A stretch of 45,290 bases of DNA from Methanobacteriota archaeon (GTDB lineage Archaea > Thermoplasmatota > Thermoplasmata > Methanomassiliicoccales > Methanomethylophilaceae), in contig JAEXCH010000012.1 in NCBI GenBank assembly GCA_023402275.1, forward strand, positions 1 through 45,290, given 5' to 3'. Under the pieces are notes generated by a model. The model had not been told where the DNA came from, did no database searches, and saw only the letters and a list, made by a program, of their open reading frames with translations. Within the stretch, counting starts at the first letter, position 1; each line of letters starts with the position of its first letter. Shown in pieces: positions 35,301 to 44,748 of this stretch. A program made the translations under genes and the position numbers.

Positions 35301-35307
35301 ATATAAA
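35301..35307 (-). promoter_or_regulatory. TATA box of the membrane microprotein
   Basis: TTTATAT on the minus strand with its centre about 28 bp before ATG 35276, predicting transcription to begin at or next to the start codon. Confidence 0.5.
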
Positions 35308-35603
35308 CGTTACACCTGTATATAGAGCAAAAGAAGGCAATGGACATGAGATCATCGTACTGTCCAAAGATGGATGTTTGGTTATATCCAACTGATTTCG
35401 TACTCAAAAAATCATTATGTTTATATATTAGATTGATCAGATGGGAAAAACAAACAGTAAACCTTATATCTAATGCCAGAAAATCGACTCAAAAACAGTT
35501 TTTTCCAAAACAGTTAGATTTAAATATTAAATCGGGGTAGAAACCATTTTTGAAAAAACTTTACACATAATATATTTAAATGTATCTATGAATTTTTAGG
35601 TAG

Positions 35604-35613
35604 TATTATATAC
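35604..35613 (+). promoter_or_regulatory. TATA box and leader of the plus-strand corrinoid gene
   Basis: TATTATATAC predicts a start near 35635 and a leader of about 58 bases with a strong ribosome site (AAGGAGG, 35680-35686, six bases before ATG 35693). The stretch from about 35400 to 35600 is very AT-rich with further TATA-like runs but no gene that I can support. Confidence 0.5.
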
Positions 35614-35692
35614 GCTTCAAGTGATTTTATTTTTTGGAGATAGTTCCTTGGAGGAAGGGACAATTCTGCAACCCATTTGAAGGAGGAAGAAA

Positions 35693-36295
35693 ATGGCAGA
35701 TGAAAAGAAAGCACTCTATGACGCTATGGTGGCATACAAGGTCCCCGGCATCCAAGAGGCAGTAGAAAACGCAAGGAAAGCAGGACTTACTGCAAATGAG
35801 ATCATCGACGCCCTTGGGGAGGGAATGACAGAAGTCGGTGTTCTTTTTGAAAGGGGGAAGCTCTTCCTGCCTCACGTTCTCAGTGCGGCAGCGGGAATGA
35901 AAGCAGCTATGGACATCCTTGAGCCCGAACTCTTGGCGAGCGGAGATGCCAGCACTAAGAAGGCATCCGTTGTCATGGGAACGGTCGAGGGAGATGTCCA
36001 CGACATAGGTAAATCGATATGTTCGACAATGCTTCAGTGCGCTGGATTCGATGTCCACGATCTCGGAAGGGATGTGCCAAAATCGGCATTCATGGATGAG
36101 ATAAAGGCCGGATGTTCCATGTGCGGAATGTCTGCACTTATGACAACGACGATGACCGTGCAGAAGGATGTCATTGTAGTTGTCATGAGTGCAGACATTC
36201 CACACATTGTACATCCTCCTTCTTTGATCTCCTTTATGAACGCGTCCTTTGGCACATCCCTTCCGAGATCATGGACATCGAATCCGGCGCACTGA
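35693..36295 (+). pseudogene. Methylamine methyltransferase corrinoid protein, truncated (copy A)
   Basis: About 160 native residues of an MtmC/MtbC/MttC-type protein, which carries the corrinoid that accepts methyl groups from methylamine methyltransferases. The N-terminal four-helix cap (1-90) and the start of the B12 domain are intact, including the DxHxxG cobalt-ligand motif in EGDVHDIGKS. After MTVQKDVI (to about 36175) the reading frame passes into the antisense of copy B for 40 residues and ends at TGA. The GG-containing second half of the Rossmann fold (about 55-60 residues) is lost, so stable cofactor binding is unlikely. Promoter and ribosome site are intact, so the gene may still be expressed. 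Confidence 0.85.
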
Positions 36296-36630
36296 AGCAT
36301 TGTCGAACAGATCGATTTACCTATGTCGTGGACATCTCCCTCGACCGTTCCCATGACAACGGATGCTTTCTTCGCGCTTGATTCGCCGCTTGCTGCCAAT
36401 TCCGGTTCGAGTATCTCCATCGCCGCTTTCATTCCCGCTGCCGCACTGAGAACGTGAGGCAGGAAGAGCTTCCCCCTTTCAAAAAGAACACCGACCTCGG
36501 TCATTCCATCTCCCAGAGCATCAATTATCTCATTTGCACTGAGTCCGGCCGCTCTTGCATTCTGCACTGCCTCCTGAATACCGGGCACCTTATAGGCCAC
36601 CATGGCATCGCTAAGCATTTTCTTAACGTC
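35705..36630. repeat. Imperfect inverted repeat formed by the two corrinoid genes
   Basis: Arms of about 450 bp face each other around a centre of about 30 bases. The innermost paired part is ATGTCTGCACT (from 36128) with its complement ending at 36198. The two genes meet at GTCATT (36170-36175), which fits the expected continuation of both, so the join looks like a microhomology or template-switch event. The arms differ at many codons, so this is not a fresh duplication. Confidence 0.85.
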
Positions 36631-36636
36631 TGTCAT
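36034..36636 (-). pseudogene. Methylamine methyltransferase corrinoid protein, truncated (copy B)
   Basis: A second corrinoid-protein gene on the opposite strand, about 85% identical to copy A in protein but with its own upstream sequence and ribosome site (GAGGAA, 36643-36648). Native sequence runs to about 36170 (MSALMTTTMT), then the frame continues into the antisense of copy A and ends in a tail (FGTSLPRSWTSNPAH) identical to that of copy A, because both tails read the antisense of the same conserved segment. Like copy A it lacks the last part of the B12 domain. No methyltransferase gene (mtmB, mtbB, mttB) is next to either copy. Confidence 0.85.
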
Positions 36637-36886
36637 TCTTCATTCCTCGTTGACTTTTAATGAGTTGTCAATATAATATAACTAATGGAGTATATAACCA
36701 TCTTGGTTTATCTGCCAAGTTATATCCATATAAAATTCAAAAATAATTAACAAAAAAGAGATCATGTTCGAATTTATGAATTATTTTCTGTAAATATGTC
36801 CAAACGAGGGTCTTACTGCCCACAATATGAAGATACCATCAATGTAAACTTAAGGGAATATAATAACAAAGATGAATAGTGTTTTG
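36637..36886. other. AT-rich intergenic stretch between corrinoid copy B and the IS
   Basis: Holds the promoter of copy B (TATA-like TTATATTATATT on the minus strand, about 36670-36682) and a small dyad CTTGG-N8-CCAAG (about 36703-36720). I see no protein gene. Confidence 0.5.
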
Positions 36887-36900
36887 TAAATGACCAATAA

Positions 36901-36914
36901 TTGAAAAGTGCGAC
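36901..36914 (+). repeat. Left inverted repeat of the IS
   Basis: TTGAAAAGTGCGAC, perfect complement of 38231-38244; one more base (A/T at 36900 and 38245) extends the match to 15. The same sequence ends the partial copy at 99-112. Confidence 0.93.
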
Positions 36915-36956
36915 ATTCGATACTTTATATGTCAAACCAAAAGGAGCGAATGCCGC

Positions 36957-37970
36957 ATGAGATACATTGGTCTGGATGTACATAAAAACAACACCACAGC
37001 CTGCGTTATATCAGCAGGCGGGAAGATAGTCAAGAGCATAGATGTCCGTTCTACCGAGAACGGATTGAATGAGATCGCGGATTACATGGGAGAACAGGAG
37101 TACTGCGTGATGATGGAGTCATCCACGTATTCCTACAAGGTCTATAGGTTCTTTGAGAGTTTGGGGATAGAAGCCCACGTTGTCCATGCAAGGAGTCTGA
37201 AGCTGATAACCGAATCCAACAAGAAGACGGATAAGAAAGATGCAGAATCCATCGGAAAGATATTGAGATTGTGGAAGAGGAAGGAGATGGATCTTTCCAT
37301 GTCCTTCATCCCAACGCCGGAACAGATGGAGTTGAAGGATATCTGCCGTTACAGGGAAGAGATCTCAAGGAAGTTGGGGGATGAAGTGAGGAAGATACGT
37401 TCCCACATGTCCAGGAATTGTCAGACTCTTCCAACAGAGTACTCGAACCTATCTACAAAGAAAGCATTGGGATATCTTTCTGATACCTACTCAGACGACA
37501 TCACATTGCAGAGAAGGTTGCAATGTTATCGGGAATTGTTGAAGGAGAAGGACATCGTTACCAAGGAAATAGAATCCAGAATGCCAGATAGTGAAGATAC
37601 GGAATTACTCTGCACCATACCCGGGATAAGTCGACAAACAGCAGTTCAGATAATGTCAATGATCATAGATATCGAAAGATTCGAATCCCCTGAGAAACTA
37701 TGCGCATACTTCGGTCTTGTTCCCAGAGTTCGTGATTCCGGAGGGAAGGAACACCACGGCCATATGACCAAGACCGGAGATAGGATGATGAGAGCGATAA
37801 TGGAAAGAGTGACATTATCACACATAATCCATTGCGACTCATCAATAACATCCTATTTCCGTAGGAAAGAGAAGGAAATGGGTACGAAGAAAGCTCTCAT
37901 AACAGCATCAAGGAAGATGTTGGCATTAGTATTTGCTGTGTTATCGAACAAACGATCATTCACAGCCTGA
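36957..37970 (+). CDS. IS110-family DEDD/serine transposase
   Basis: 337 residues. The N-terminal RuvC-like domain shows the four acidic residues D7 (GLDVHK), E54 (VMMESS), D92 and D95 (KTDKKDAES). A helical linker follows, then the C-terminal Transposase_20 domain (about 215-305) with IPGISRQTA, the AYFGLVPR segment and S261 in RDSGGKEHHG, the presumed nucleophile. These enzymes cut and join DNA guided by a structured RNA made from the element's non-coding end. The gene is intact with no frameshift, so the element may be active. Confidence 0.95.
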   Translation: MRYIGLDVHKNNTTACVISAGGKIVKSIDVRSTENGLNEIADYMGEQEYCVMMESSTYSYKVYRFFESLGIEAHVVHARSLKLITESNKKTDKKDAESIGKILRLWKRKEMDLSMSFIPTPEQMELKDICRYREEISRKLGDEVRKIRSHMSRNCQTLPTEYSNLSTKKALGYLSDTYSDDITLQRRLQCYRELLKEKDIVTKEIESRMPDSEDTELLCTIPGISRQTAVQIMSMIIDIERFESPEKLCAYFGLVPRVRDSGGKEHHGHMTKTGDRMMRAIMERVTLSHIIHCDSSITSYFRRKEKEMGTKKALITASRKMLALVFAVLSNKRSFTA

Positions 37971-38230
37971 ACTCCTTCGAGTTCGGATTTCAGCCTTGTG
38001 TCCGCACGCTGTCGTGAGAGGATAAGGGTCGAAGATAATGCCGTCATTAATTTTTGCGGATATTGCCGCCTTTGTTAAATTACGGAGATGTCCGAAGATC
38101 CATGCCCGAAAGGTCATAATGCGGATGATGCCGCCTAAAGGAAATTGAGATATTCCTTCCATGACAGAGGATGAGATACAGGCAGTTATCAGCGTAAGCT
38201 ATAAACAAACATACCTACAATACAGAAAAA
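37971..38230 (+). ncRNA. Predicted IS1111 guide (bridge/seek) RNA in the 3' end
   Basis: The 260-bp 3' non-coding end has several hairpins: GAACTC-CTTC-GAGTTC (37969-37984), GCGG-N6-CCGC twice (38056-38069 and 38121-38134, with closely similar loops) and AAGGAA-N9-TTCCTT (38138-38158). In IS1111-type elements the guide RNA is encoded at this side of the transposase gene, whereas IS110-type elements carry it upstream. The position and folding fit, but the guide loops and exact ends cannot be set without a second full element and its target. Confidence 0.6.
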
Positions 38231-38244
38231 GTCGCACTTTTCAA
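38231..38244 (+). repeat. Right inverted repeat of the IS
   Basis: GTCGCACTTTTCAA, the perfect complement of the left repeat at 36901-36914. Confidence 0.93.
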
Positions 38245-38301
38245 TAAAGGAAAAATTAAAAAGTAAAGGGTTTGGATAGTCTTACGAAGATCGGTGGAAC
38301 C

Positions 38302-41300
38302 TCACGCTTTTTCTTCTCTCAACCTCCTTGTTATCAGCAAGGCTGCGATGGCCAATATAGCGATTATTGCCAACAATATCGCTACGGCGTAGATGTCGAC
38401 ACCGTTGTTCTCACCGTTCTGTGCATATCCTATCGAGAAATGCGAGAAGTGATCGGATGATATCAGGATGTGTCCGTTCTTATAGGTGAACTCCATGTCA
38501 TCAGCGGTACCGTCATCCTTCAGATGCCATACGTACATATCATCGATGCTGGCATCCTTCGGTATTGTGTGCGGTATCGATATCTTCACCTCCCCGTTGA
38601 ATTGATGCACAGCAGTGCTTCCAACATGGGCTGTGAACTCAACGATGACGTCATCGACACCTACCCTCTCTCTATGGTCCCTTATCAACTCATTCCTATC
38701 GGCACTTCCGATGGTGATGGTCAGATCCCCGACCTTTCCGGATACCATGCCTTTGAGAACACTGTTGGGTATCTCCACGACACCGTCTGCGGATATCACC
38801 TTGATGCTGGCCCCAACACTTGCTAGGTTGGATGGGGACGGTATCACCACTTGTCTTGCGGAACCGATATCCATTATGACCGCGGATGCAAGACCGCTTC
38901 CTGCAGTCTTCTTTGCTTCCTCTATCTGAGATATAATATCCTTAAGGTTGCCTGATGATATGCGTGCCGAATCACCCATCGTTGATGGTCTGACATGCGT
39001 CTCTGCGATCTGACCATTCGTACCGTTGATTATCTCAGTGCTTACAGATGATCCTTCCTCAACGGAGGATGTCTCGTTAACTGTTACCGCACATGACACA
39101 GAAGTCAATGTCGTCTGACCGGACATGAGTGTTGCAGTTATCACAGCAGTTCCCTTACCTACTGCTGTCACAGTACCGTTGGAATCAACTACAGCGACAG
39201 CAGAGTTACCAGATGACCATCTTATGGTCTTCCCGGCCATTTCTCCTGAACTCAATGAAGCTGTTAGAACACCTGTGCCCCCAACATTCAGAGACAGGGA
39301 ATTCTGATTCATTACGAGAACATCCTGTGTTGCATTCCCCTGCACGGATATAATACAGGCCGCCATCTTACCTCCATCTGCAGTTGTCACGTATATGACA
39401 GCATTCCCCGGAGATACTGCGACCACATTACCATTGCCATCGATCATTGCGACCGAACTGTTGCTGCTTCTCCATGAGACATCCTTGTTAGTGGCGTTGG
39501 TCGGATTGACGGTCGCTGTGAGTCTTATTGTCTCACCAACATCCAAAGTTGCTTCCGTATGGTTCAATGAGACATCTGTCACACTGGTCTGATATGAGAC
39601 CACATTCACTACGCATTCCGCTGTTAGGAATGGGTTCCATACGGAGGTCACAGTTATCACCGCAGTTCCTATCTTCAGAGCATTGATGTTACCATTCGAG
39701 TCCACCTCTACCACATCTGGGTCACTGGATACGAACAATAATGATTTGTCCGTAGCATTTGTAGGTTCGATGATCGCGTTTATCCTATTGGTCCCATATA
39801 CATTCATGTAGAGGATACCATCAACAAGGGTCAATCCCTTCACTGAAACCTCTGCCTCGGTCTCTGCTACCGTTACATAACATCTTATAGATACGGACGG
39901 GTCAGAGTAGGAGGATGCTGTGACGTATGCAACTCCCTTGCCTGCTGCTCTGATGTTCCCATCTTGATCCACGGTTATGACCGATGTATTGCTGGATGTC
40001 CACACTATTCTGGAATCTGCACCTGTTGAAGGTGTTATTTCAGCTGTGAGCTGTGCTTTGCCGTTCTTCAGAAGATATAATGCCTCTTGATCGAGAATGA
40101 TATCTTTGGCCGCACTTGGCTTCACGTTGGTGAATACCGTTCCGCTTGGGATATTTGCAGATGGGATCTCCTTTATTGTGTATCCGTATGTTGATCCATC
40201 TGCATCCTCATAATACCATACCTCAGATGCATTTGGACGACTAACGGATAGTACGTAGATGGGTGTCCTGATATCATCCATAACATCATAGACACTCTCC
40301 CACCTGTTGAATTTCTCACTCCAATAATAGAGATAGAGTTCACTTTCCAAAGTGCTGTCAAGTGTAGGCTTGCCATCAACGATCTTCACTACGTTACCGT
40401 CAATGCTCTCCACAGCGTCAAAGACATCGCTTCCTGTTGCGGACATCCATGTTCCACGGTTATTGCTCCTGTCATTTACAAAGAAACTATAATCCTTACC
40501 TGAACTTTCAAGGACACTTACACAGTACAAGAATCCTCTATCATTATACCATATGAGTTCCCCGTTAGGGCCGGCTCTTACAGCTTGGGACCCGAATTGG
40601 GCAGGCACCAGATCATAGTACATCACCTCTTTTCCTTCGGTTTGACCTGGACGATCAGAGAATATATGTAGACTTGTTCCCTTTGTCGGTGAATACGGCA
40701 GCATATAGATGTAGACGTTGCCGTCAATGTCCACATGACTGATATCCATGGCCATACCTCCATGAGTTCTTATTGACTTAACCGAATATACAGGTTCAAA
40801 GCCATCATCGGTCACGTTGTATACGAATAGGGTGTCTCCCCCTATCACATACCCACGACCATTGAACACCAGGAATTGTGATGTGGCATGAGTGATCTCA
40901 CCCATGTCGATGTATCCTACATCATGGAAATTGCCTTTTTCAATAGTAGCATAGGCCACTTTGGAATTATAATCTCCCTCTATATCGAATAATCCTGTTG
41001 AATATGCAGTCATGTATAGTCTTGATCCATCGGTCGTAAGCCAGCCGTCATCATGCATATACCCGGCTATGCCATCCAGTATAACGGATTTATAGATCGT
41101 ACCGGTAGCAGTATCCAGAGAATTGAACATACGCAATCCTACAGTCGATTCATCCGTTCCTACGGAGAACCAATACACATAGCCATCAAGGAATACGAGC
41201 TGTGTGCTCTGTGCTGGTTTATAAACACCAAATATGTCTCTTTCCCATAGCTTCTGAGAAAGGTCAGGGGTATATTTTGTAAGTATAGGGTGTCTGATCC

Positions 41301-44300
41301 CATTCTCATACCTATTGTGTATGGCGTATGTATACTCCCCATCTGAGAATATCTCTCCGCCTGACTCAAAGTCCATAACATAGTTCAGATCCGTATCGTA
41401 TACTTTACTGGTCATCACATCGAAGATCAGACCATGCGCATATCCCAGGAAATGGAAGAACGATTTCGATGAGATGGACGGGGCATTTGCCACCGATACT
41501 CCATTGTAGATGTCGACCTTTTGTATCTTATCCATGTTCCTTACATAGACATAATCACCCACGATCAGAGGCTCACTGGGATGACCTTCCCATGCCATAG
41601 ATGCAGGATCACTATTCATGAATCCTGTACCGAATATCCACTTCAGTTGCAGATCGTCTGAACTTGTAGGGGTGTTCTTATCCAGGATGCCTTCAGGGAA
41701 TAATGATAAAGAGTAATACCTGCTGTGTGCAGTTATCACGGTGTTATCCGTTATACCTGTTAGTCTAAGGGTATATGAATCATGGTAGTCGGTCTTACCT
41801 CCATATGTTACTGTCCATTCAACGAACTCGTAACTCTTTTCCTCTTGGTATCTAAGGATCAGAACATCAGTACTGGATACCTTTTCTCCGGAATTGAATT
41901 CATCACCGTTCAACATAGCCTCTATCGATCCGCGATCGGAATCAAAAGTCACCTGCAGGCCAGTGAGTGCAGCACCTACTGTCACTTGGAATTCTGATGA
42001 AAGACCTCCATTGACAGATCTTACAGTAATGGTTGCTGTTCCACTTCCTATTGCTCTGACCACACCATCCTGCGTTACAGTAGCGATACCCACATCACTT
42101 GATTCCCATATTACACTCCTTTCGGTAGCATCATAGGGCATGATCCTAGGTATCAGTACTATTTTCTCTCCAATATTCATTGTCCCGGATGCAGGCTCTA
42201 TGGAGATATCGGTCATACTTATCTCTTCGACCTTGAGTTCATATGTTGCAGTGTGTCTGCCATCAACAGATGTTGCGATTATGTTTGCGGTTCCTGCAGA
42301 TAATGCGGTGATCCTTCCTGATATGGATACCGATGCCACAGAGGGATCGGTGGATCTCCAAGTAACATTCTTATCCCATGCATCGGATGGATCGAATATC
42401 ACTTCCAGATCGAATTGTTCCCCTACATTCTTTATTCCGGATGCCTCTTGGAAGGATATCCTTTCCACTGATATACGGTCACCTGCTTCGAATTTAGGTA
42501 TCTGTACGATTCTTGATCCGTCCTTACATATCCATCCTTCCATGTCTATCATGAACGGTGACCCTTCTTCGAAGATCACTGTGCTCAAGTTAATGGGAAG
42601 CTTGTTAGGGATCGATTGTACTGTGGACGGTATAACAAGTTTTGTGAGTTGTGCATTATTATTGAAGTTGATATGTAGTGGTACGAGTAAGGCTATCGCT
42701 GTGACTCCATATGGGATCGTGAGCTCAGTTATGTTCGTATTTGTTCCCATAGAGACTATGTCTACCCCGTATGTGTGTTTGTCTCCTACATCTTGATAGT
42801 CTCGGAGATACCCTTCCACTTTCCATGGAAGAGTAACAACTCCACCTAATGTGTTTTTATCGGAAACCGTCAAAGTTACAGTACCGGCAGTTACTATTGT
42901 CTCGCCTCCTCTGACAGAAGCACTGAAACCAAAGTCTGAAAGGTAGTATTGATCGTCAATCGAAGTAGCTGTTAAACTCGCATAACTAATACTGATCACT
43001 GTGTCATCAACTAACAGATCCTCATCAACAACAACTATCGGCGTGAAACCGGAATTAGCAGCACCAAATATACTTACGTAATATTCGCCAGGTTGTACAT
43101 CGTCAAATGAATATCCGTCCAACTCATCGACAGTAACTGTCTGAATGGGATACCCATATCTATTCCTTAGAACAGCACTGAGGTCCCCGTAATCGGCTTC
43201 GGTCCCGATCAGAACTACCTTGCCACTGACGGAGTATAGATCCCCATAGTACGGATCCTCCACAGTTATTGTGCATATCGCAGATATCGACTCTCCCATA
43301 TCTCCCATTATGGATGCCTTTATCTCCGTCTTTCCATATCCTATTGCCTTGACAACTCCCTTATCAGAAACTGTCGCAATCGATATATCTGCAGATTCCC
43401 AACTTATCTTCTTTTCGGTAACACTAGAGGGGAACAGTATTGCATTAAGTTCTACTTCTGCCCCCAGGCCGTCAAGGATCTCTGATTCTGAGTTGAATCC
43501 TATCCTCTCAGGATGGGTTCTCTGATACTCACTAACTGTTACTTCATAAGTGATAGATTTTGTAGGATCCTCTCCCGAACTTACCTTAATTTTTGTAGTT
43601 CCCGGTGCGATGGCCTTGACCCATCCTCCCGATACCGTTGCTACACTATTATCCTCGGATTCCCATTTTAGGGTTTTATTATAGGCATCGGAATTGACCG
43701 ATGCATTCAACATGATCCCTTGCCCTTCTGTTATTGTCACAGATGAATCCGAATCTGATGTTATAGATGAGACAGGATTCTCGACTACAGAAGGCCACTT
43801 GGTTATTTGAGCAGGCGAAGTTAGATTTCCCCCATGGATCTTTCCAGTCGCATCGATATAGAATGGAGACCCATCTTCAAAAGTAACTTTTTCTATGTGT
43901 TGATTTGGCATGGCCCCCCAGAACATGAATGTCATTTGCTGAATAGCATTTATGGATGATGGAAAAATATAGTGTTTTGTCGCTTGATTAGGGGCAGACA
44001 GAGTCATATTGGAAATGTCCGTTACACCATATGGAAATGTTACAGTGCTGGGTTGAGGTTCCAGATTCCCTGTACCAGATGGAAAATTAGATGCAATTAC
44101 TGTTACAGCATATTTTTGAATCTTCTCTCCATCATCATATTCAATTATATCTGGAACAATTAGATTATCACCTATGCTATAGTTACCGCTTCCATTTACA
44201 CCATTCCACTCAGCCACATTATATTCTGGGTATAGATCATACTTATACGCATAAAAGTTTTGTTCATCAGTGTAAGTCAAATTTATATGGACCGTCTCTG

Positions 44301-44748
44301 ATTTAGCGCCTCTTCCTGTAAGTGAGATGACATCCAATTCAAGGACCTTGTCCTCTGCATCATTCAGATCTATCGATTCGAACAGAACATGATTTCCGCC
44401 GAACACGTAGAGGCCGTATTCTCGGCCAATATCCGGTATGCCTTTGAAAGAATATACTCCATAAGCATCAACGTATGTTGTATATCCTTCTCTTTTTTCG
44501 TTGTCTCTTAGAACGATCTTCAATTTATCGAAGGTCGTTGTTTCAGTACCGCCTATCTCGATCGTTCCTGAGATGGTGTACCCTTCATTATTATCCAATA
44601 AGCTGTAATTGTTCGATTCATCTGCTGAAACATAATAATTCGTGCCTGCAGGTGTACCTGTGCCTAAAGCCCCTCCAATGCCTACCGATAATGATACGGA
44701 AAGCATCAAAAGAACTACTGTGATTGAAATGATCTTATTCTTGAACAT
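38302..44748 (-). CDS. Giant surface protein with about eight Big_2 Ig-like domains
   Basis: 2148 residues. Signal peptide (about 1-28) and a C-terminal membrane helix (about 2118-2140) followed by RRLREEKA, so it is exported and anchored. The N-terminal half is a duplicated module: a regulatory-like beta domain (about 57-120 and 506-565), a BspA-like beta/LRR region (about 235-300 and 670-750), then two Big_2 domains (326-497 and 760-925). Next come an InlB-like repeat (about 929-1015), a propeller-like region (about 1035-1430), a DUF4430-like segment and four more Big_2 domains (about 1600-1930). Such adhesin-like proteins are typical of host-associated methanogens and may bind other cells or mucus. 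GGAGGGG lies just before ATG. Confidence 0.88.
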   Translation of the reverse strand: MFKNKIISITVVLLMLSVSLSVGIGGALGTGTPAGTNYYVSADESNNYSLLDNNEGYTISGTIEIGGTETTTFDKLKIVLRDNEKREGYTTYVDAYGVYSFKGIPDIGREYGLYVFGGNHVLFESIDLNDAEDKVLELDVISLTGRGAKSETVHINLTYTDEQNFYAYKYDLYPEYNVAEWNGVNGSGNYSIGDNLIVPDIIEYDDGEKIQKYAVTVIASNFPSGTGNLEPQPSTVTFPYGVTDISNMTLSAPNQATKHYIFPSSINAIQQMTFMFWGAMPNQHIEKVTFEDGSPFYIDATGKIHGGNLTSPAQITKWPSVVENPVSSITSDSDSSVTITEGQGIMLNASVNSDAYNKTLKWESEDNSVATVSGGWVKAIAPGTTKIKVSSGEDPTKSITYEVTVSEYQRTHPERIGFNSESEILDGLGAEVELNAILFPSSVTEKKISWESADISIATVSDKGVVKAIGYGKTEIKASIMGDMGESISAICTITVEDPYYGDLYSVSGKVVLIGTEADYGDLSAVLRNRYGYPIQTVTVDELDGYSFDDVQPGEYYVSIFGAANSGFTPIVVVDEDLLVDDTVISISYASLTATSIDDQYYLSDFGFSASVRGGETIVTAGTVTLTVSDKNTLGGVVTLPWKVEGYLRDYQDVGDKHTYGVDIVSMGTNTNITELTIPYGVTAIALLVPLHINFNNNAQLTKLVIPSTVQSIPNKLPINLSTVIFEEGSPFMIDMEGWICKDGSRIVQIPKFEAGDRISVERISFQEASGIKNVGEQFDLEVIFDPSDAWDKNVTWRSTDPSVASVSISGRITALSAGTANIIATSVDGRHTATYELKVEEISMTDISIEPASGTMNIGEKIVLIPRIMPYDATERSVIWESSDVGIATVTQDGVVRAIGSGTATITVRSVNGGLSSEFQVTVGAALTGLQVTFDSDRGSIEAMLNGDEFNSGEKVSSTDVLILRYQEEKSYEFVEWTVTYGGKTDYHDSYTLRLTGITDNTVITAHSRYYSLSLFPEGILDKNTPTSSDDLQLKWIFGTGFMNSDPASMAWEGHPSEPLIVGDYVYVRNMDKIQKVDIYNGVSVANAPSISSKSFFHFLGYAHGLIFDVMTSKVYDTDLNYVMDFESGGEIFSDGEYTYAIHNRYENGIRHPILTKYTPDLSQKLWERDIFGVYKPAQSTQLVFLDGYVYWFSVGTDESTVGLRMFNSLDTATGTIYKSVILDGIAGYMHDDGWLTTDGSRLYMTAYSTGLFDIEGDYNSKVAYATIEKGNFHDVGYIDMGEITHATSQFLVFNGRGYVIGGDTLFVYNVTDDGFEPVYSVKSIRTHGGMAMDISHVDIDGNVYIYMLPYSPTKGTSLHIFSDRPGQTEGKEVMYYDLVPAQFGSQAVRAGPNGELIWYNDRGFLYCVSVLESSGKDYSFFVNDRSNNRGTWMSATGSDVFDAVESIDGNVVKIVDGKPTLDSTLESELYLYYWSEKFNRWESVYDVMDDIRTPIYVLSVSRPNASEVWYYEDADGSTYGYTIKEIPSANIPSGTVFTNVKPSAAKDIILDQEALYLLKNGKAQLTAEITPSTGADSRIVWTSSNTSVITVDQDGNIRAAGKGVAYVTASSYSDPSVSIRCYVTVAETEAEVSVKGLTLVDGILYMNVYGTNRINAIIEPTNATDKSLLFVSSDPDVVEVDSNGNINALKIGTAVITVTSVWNPFLTAECVVNVVSYQTSVTDVSLNHTEATLDVGETIRLTATVNPTNATNKDVSWRSSNSSVAMIDGNGNVVAVSPGNAVIYVTTADGGKMAACIISVQGNATQDVLVMNQNSLSLNVGGTGVLTASLSSGEMAGKTIRWSSGNSAVAVVDSNGTVTAVGKGTAVITATLMSGQTTLTSVSCAVTVNETSSVEEGSSVSTEIINGTNGQIAETHVRPSTMGDSARISSGNLKDIISQIEEAKKTAGSGLASAVIMDIGSARQVVIPSPSNLASVGASIKVISADGVVEIPNSVLKGMVSGKVGDLTITIGSADRNELIRDHRERVGVDDVIVEFTAHVGSTAVHQFNGEVKISIPHTIPKDASIDDMYVWHLKDDGTADDMEFTYKNGHILISSDHFSHFSIGYAQNGENNGVDIYAVAILLAIIAILAIAALLITRRLREEKA

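Larger units (their letters stand above)
36887..38245 (+). mobile_element. Complete IS1111-group insertion sequence (IS110 family)
   Basis: About 1.35 kb with one transposase gene, a short left end (about 55 bp) and a long right non-coding end (about 260 bp). Inverted repeats TTGAAAAGTGCGAC (36901-36914) and GTCGCACTTTTCAA (38231-38244) are perfect. Such repeats near the tips plus a long 3' end are the marks of the IS1111 group. The 14 bases at 36887-36900 are shared with the other copy at 113-126, so the true tip may lie there. No target duplication is seen, as expected for this family. Confidence 0.9.

Noticed and set aside
35693..36636. Amplification chimera as the explanation for the inverted corrinoid genes
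   Set aside because: The two arms differ at many positions and have different upstream sequences, unlike fold-back artefacts, which are identical. An assembly misjoin of two real loci is still possible.
38302..44748. Open frames on the plus strand inside the giant gene (for example around 42140-42796)
   Set aside because: They are antisense shadows of the 2148-residue frame, with low-complexity translations and no start signals.
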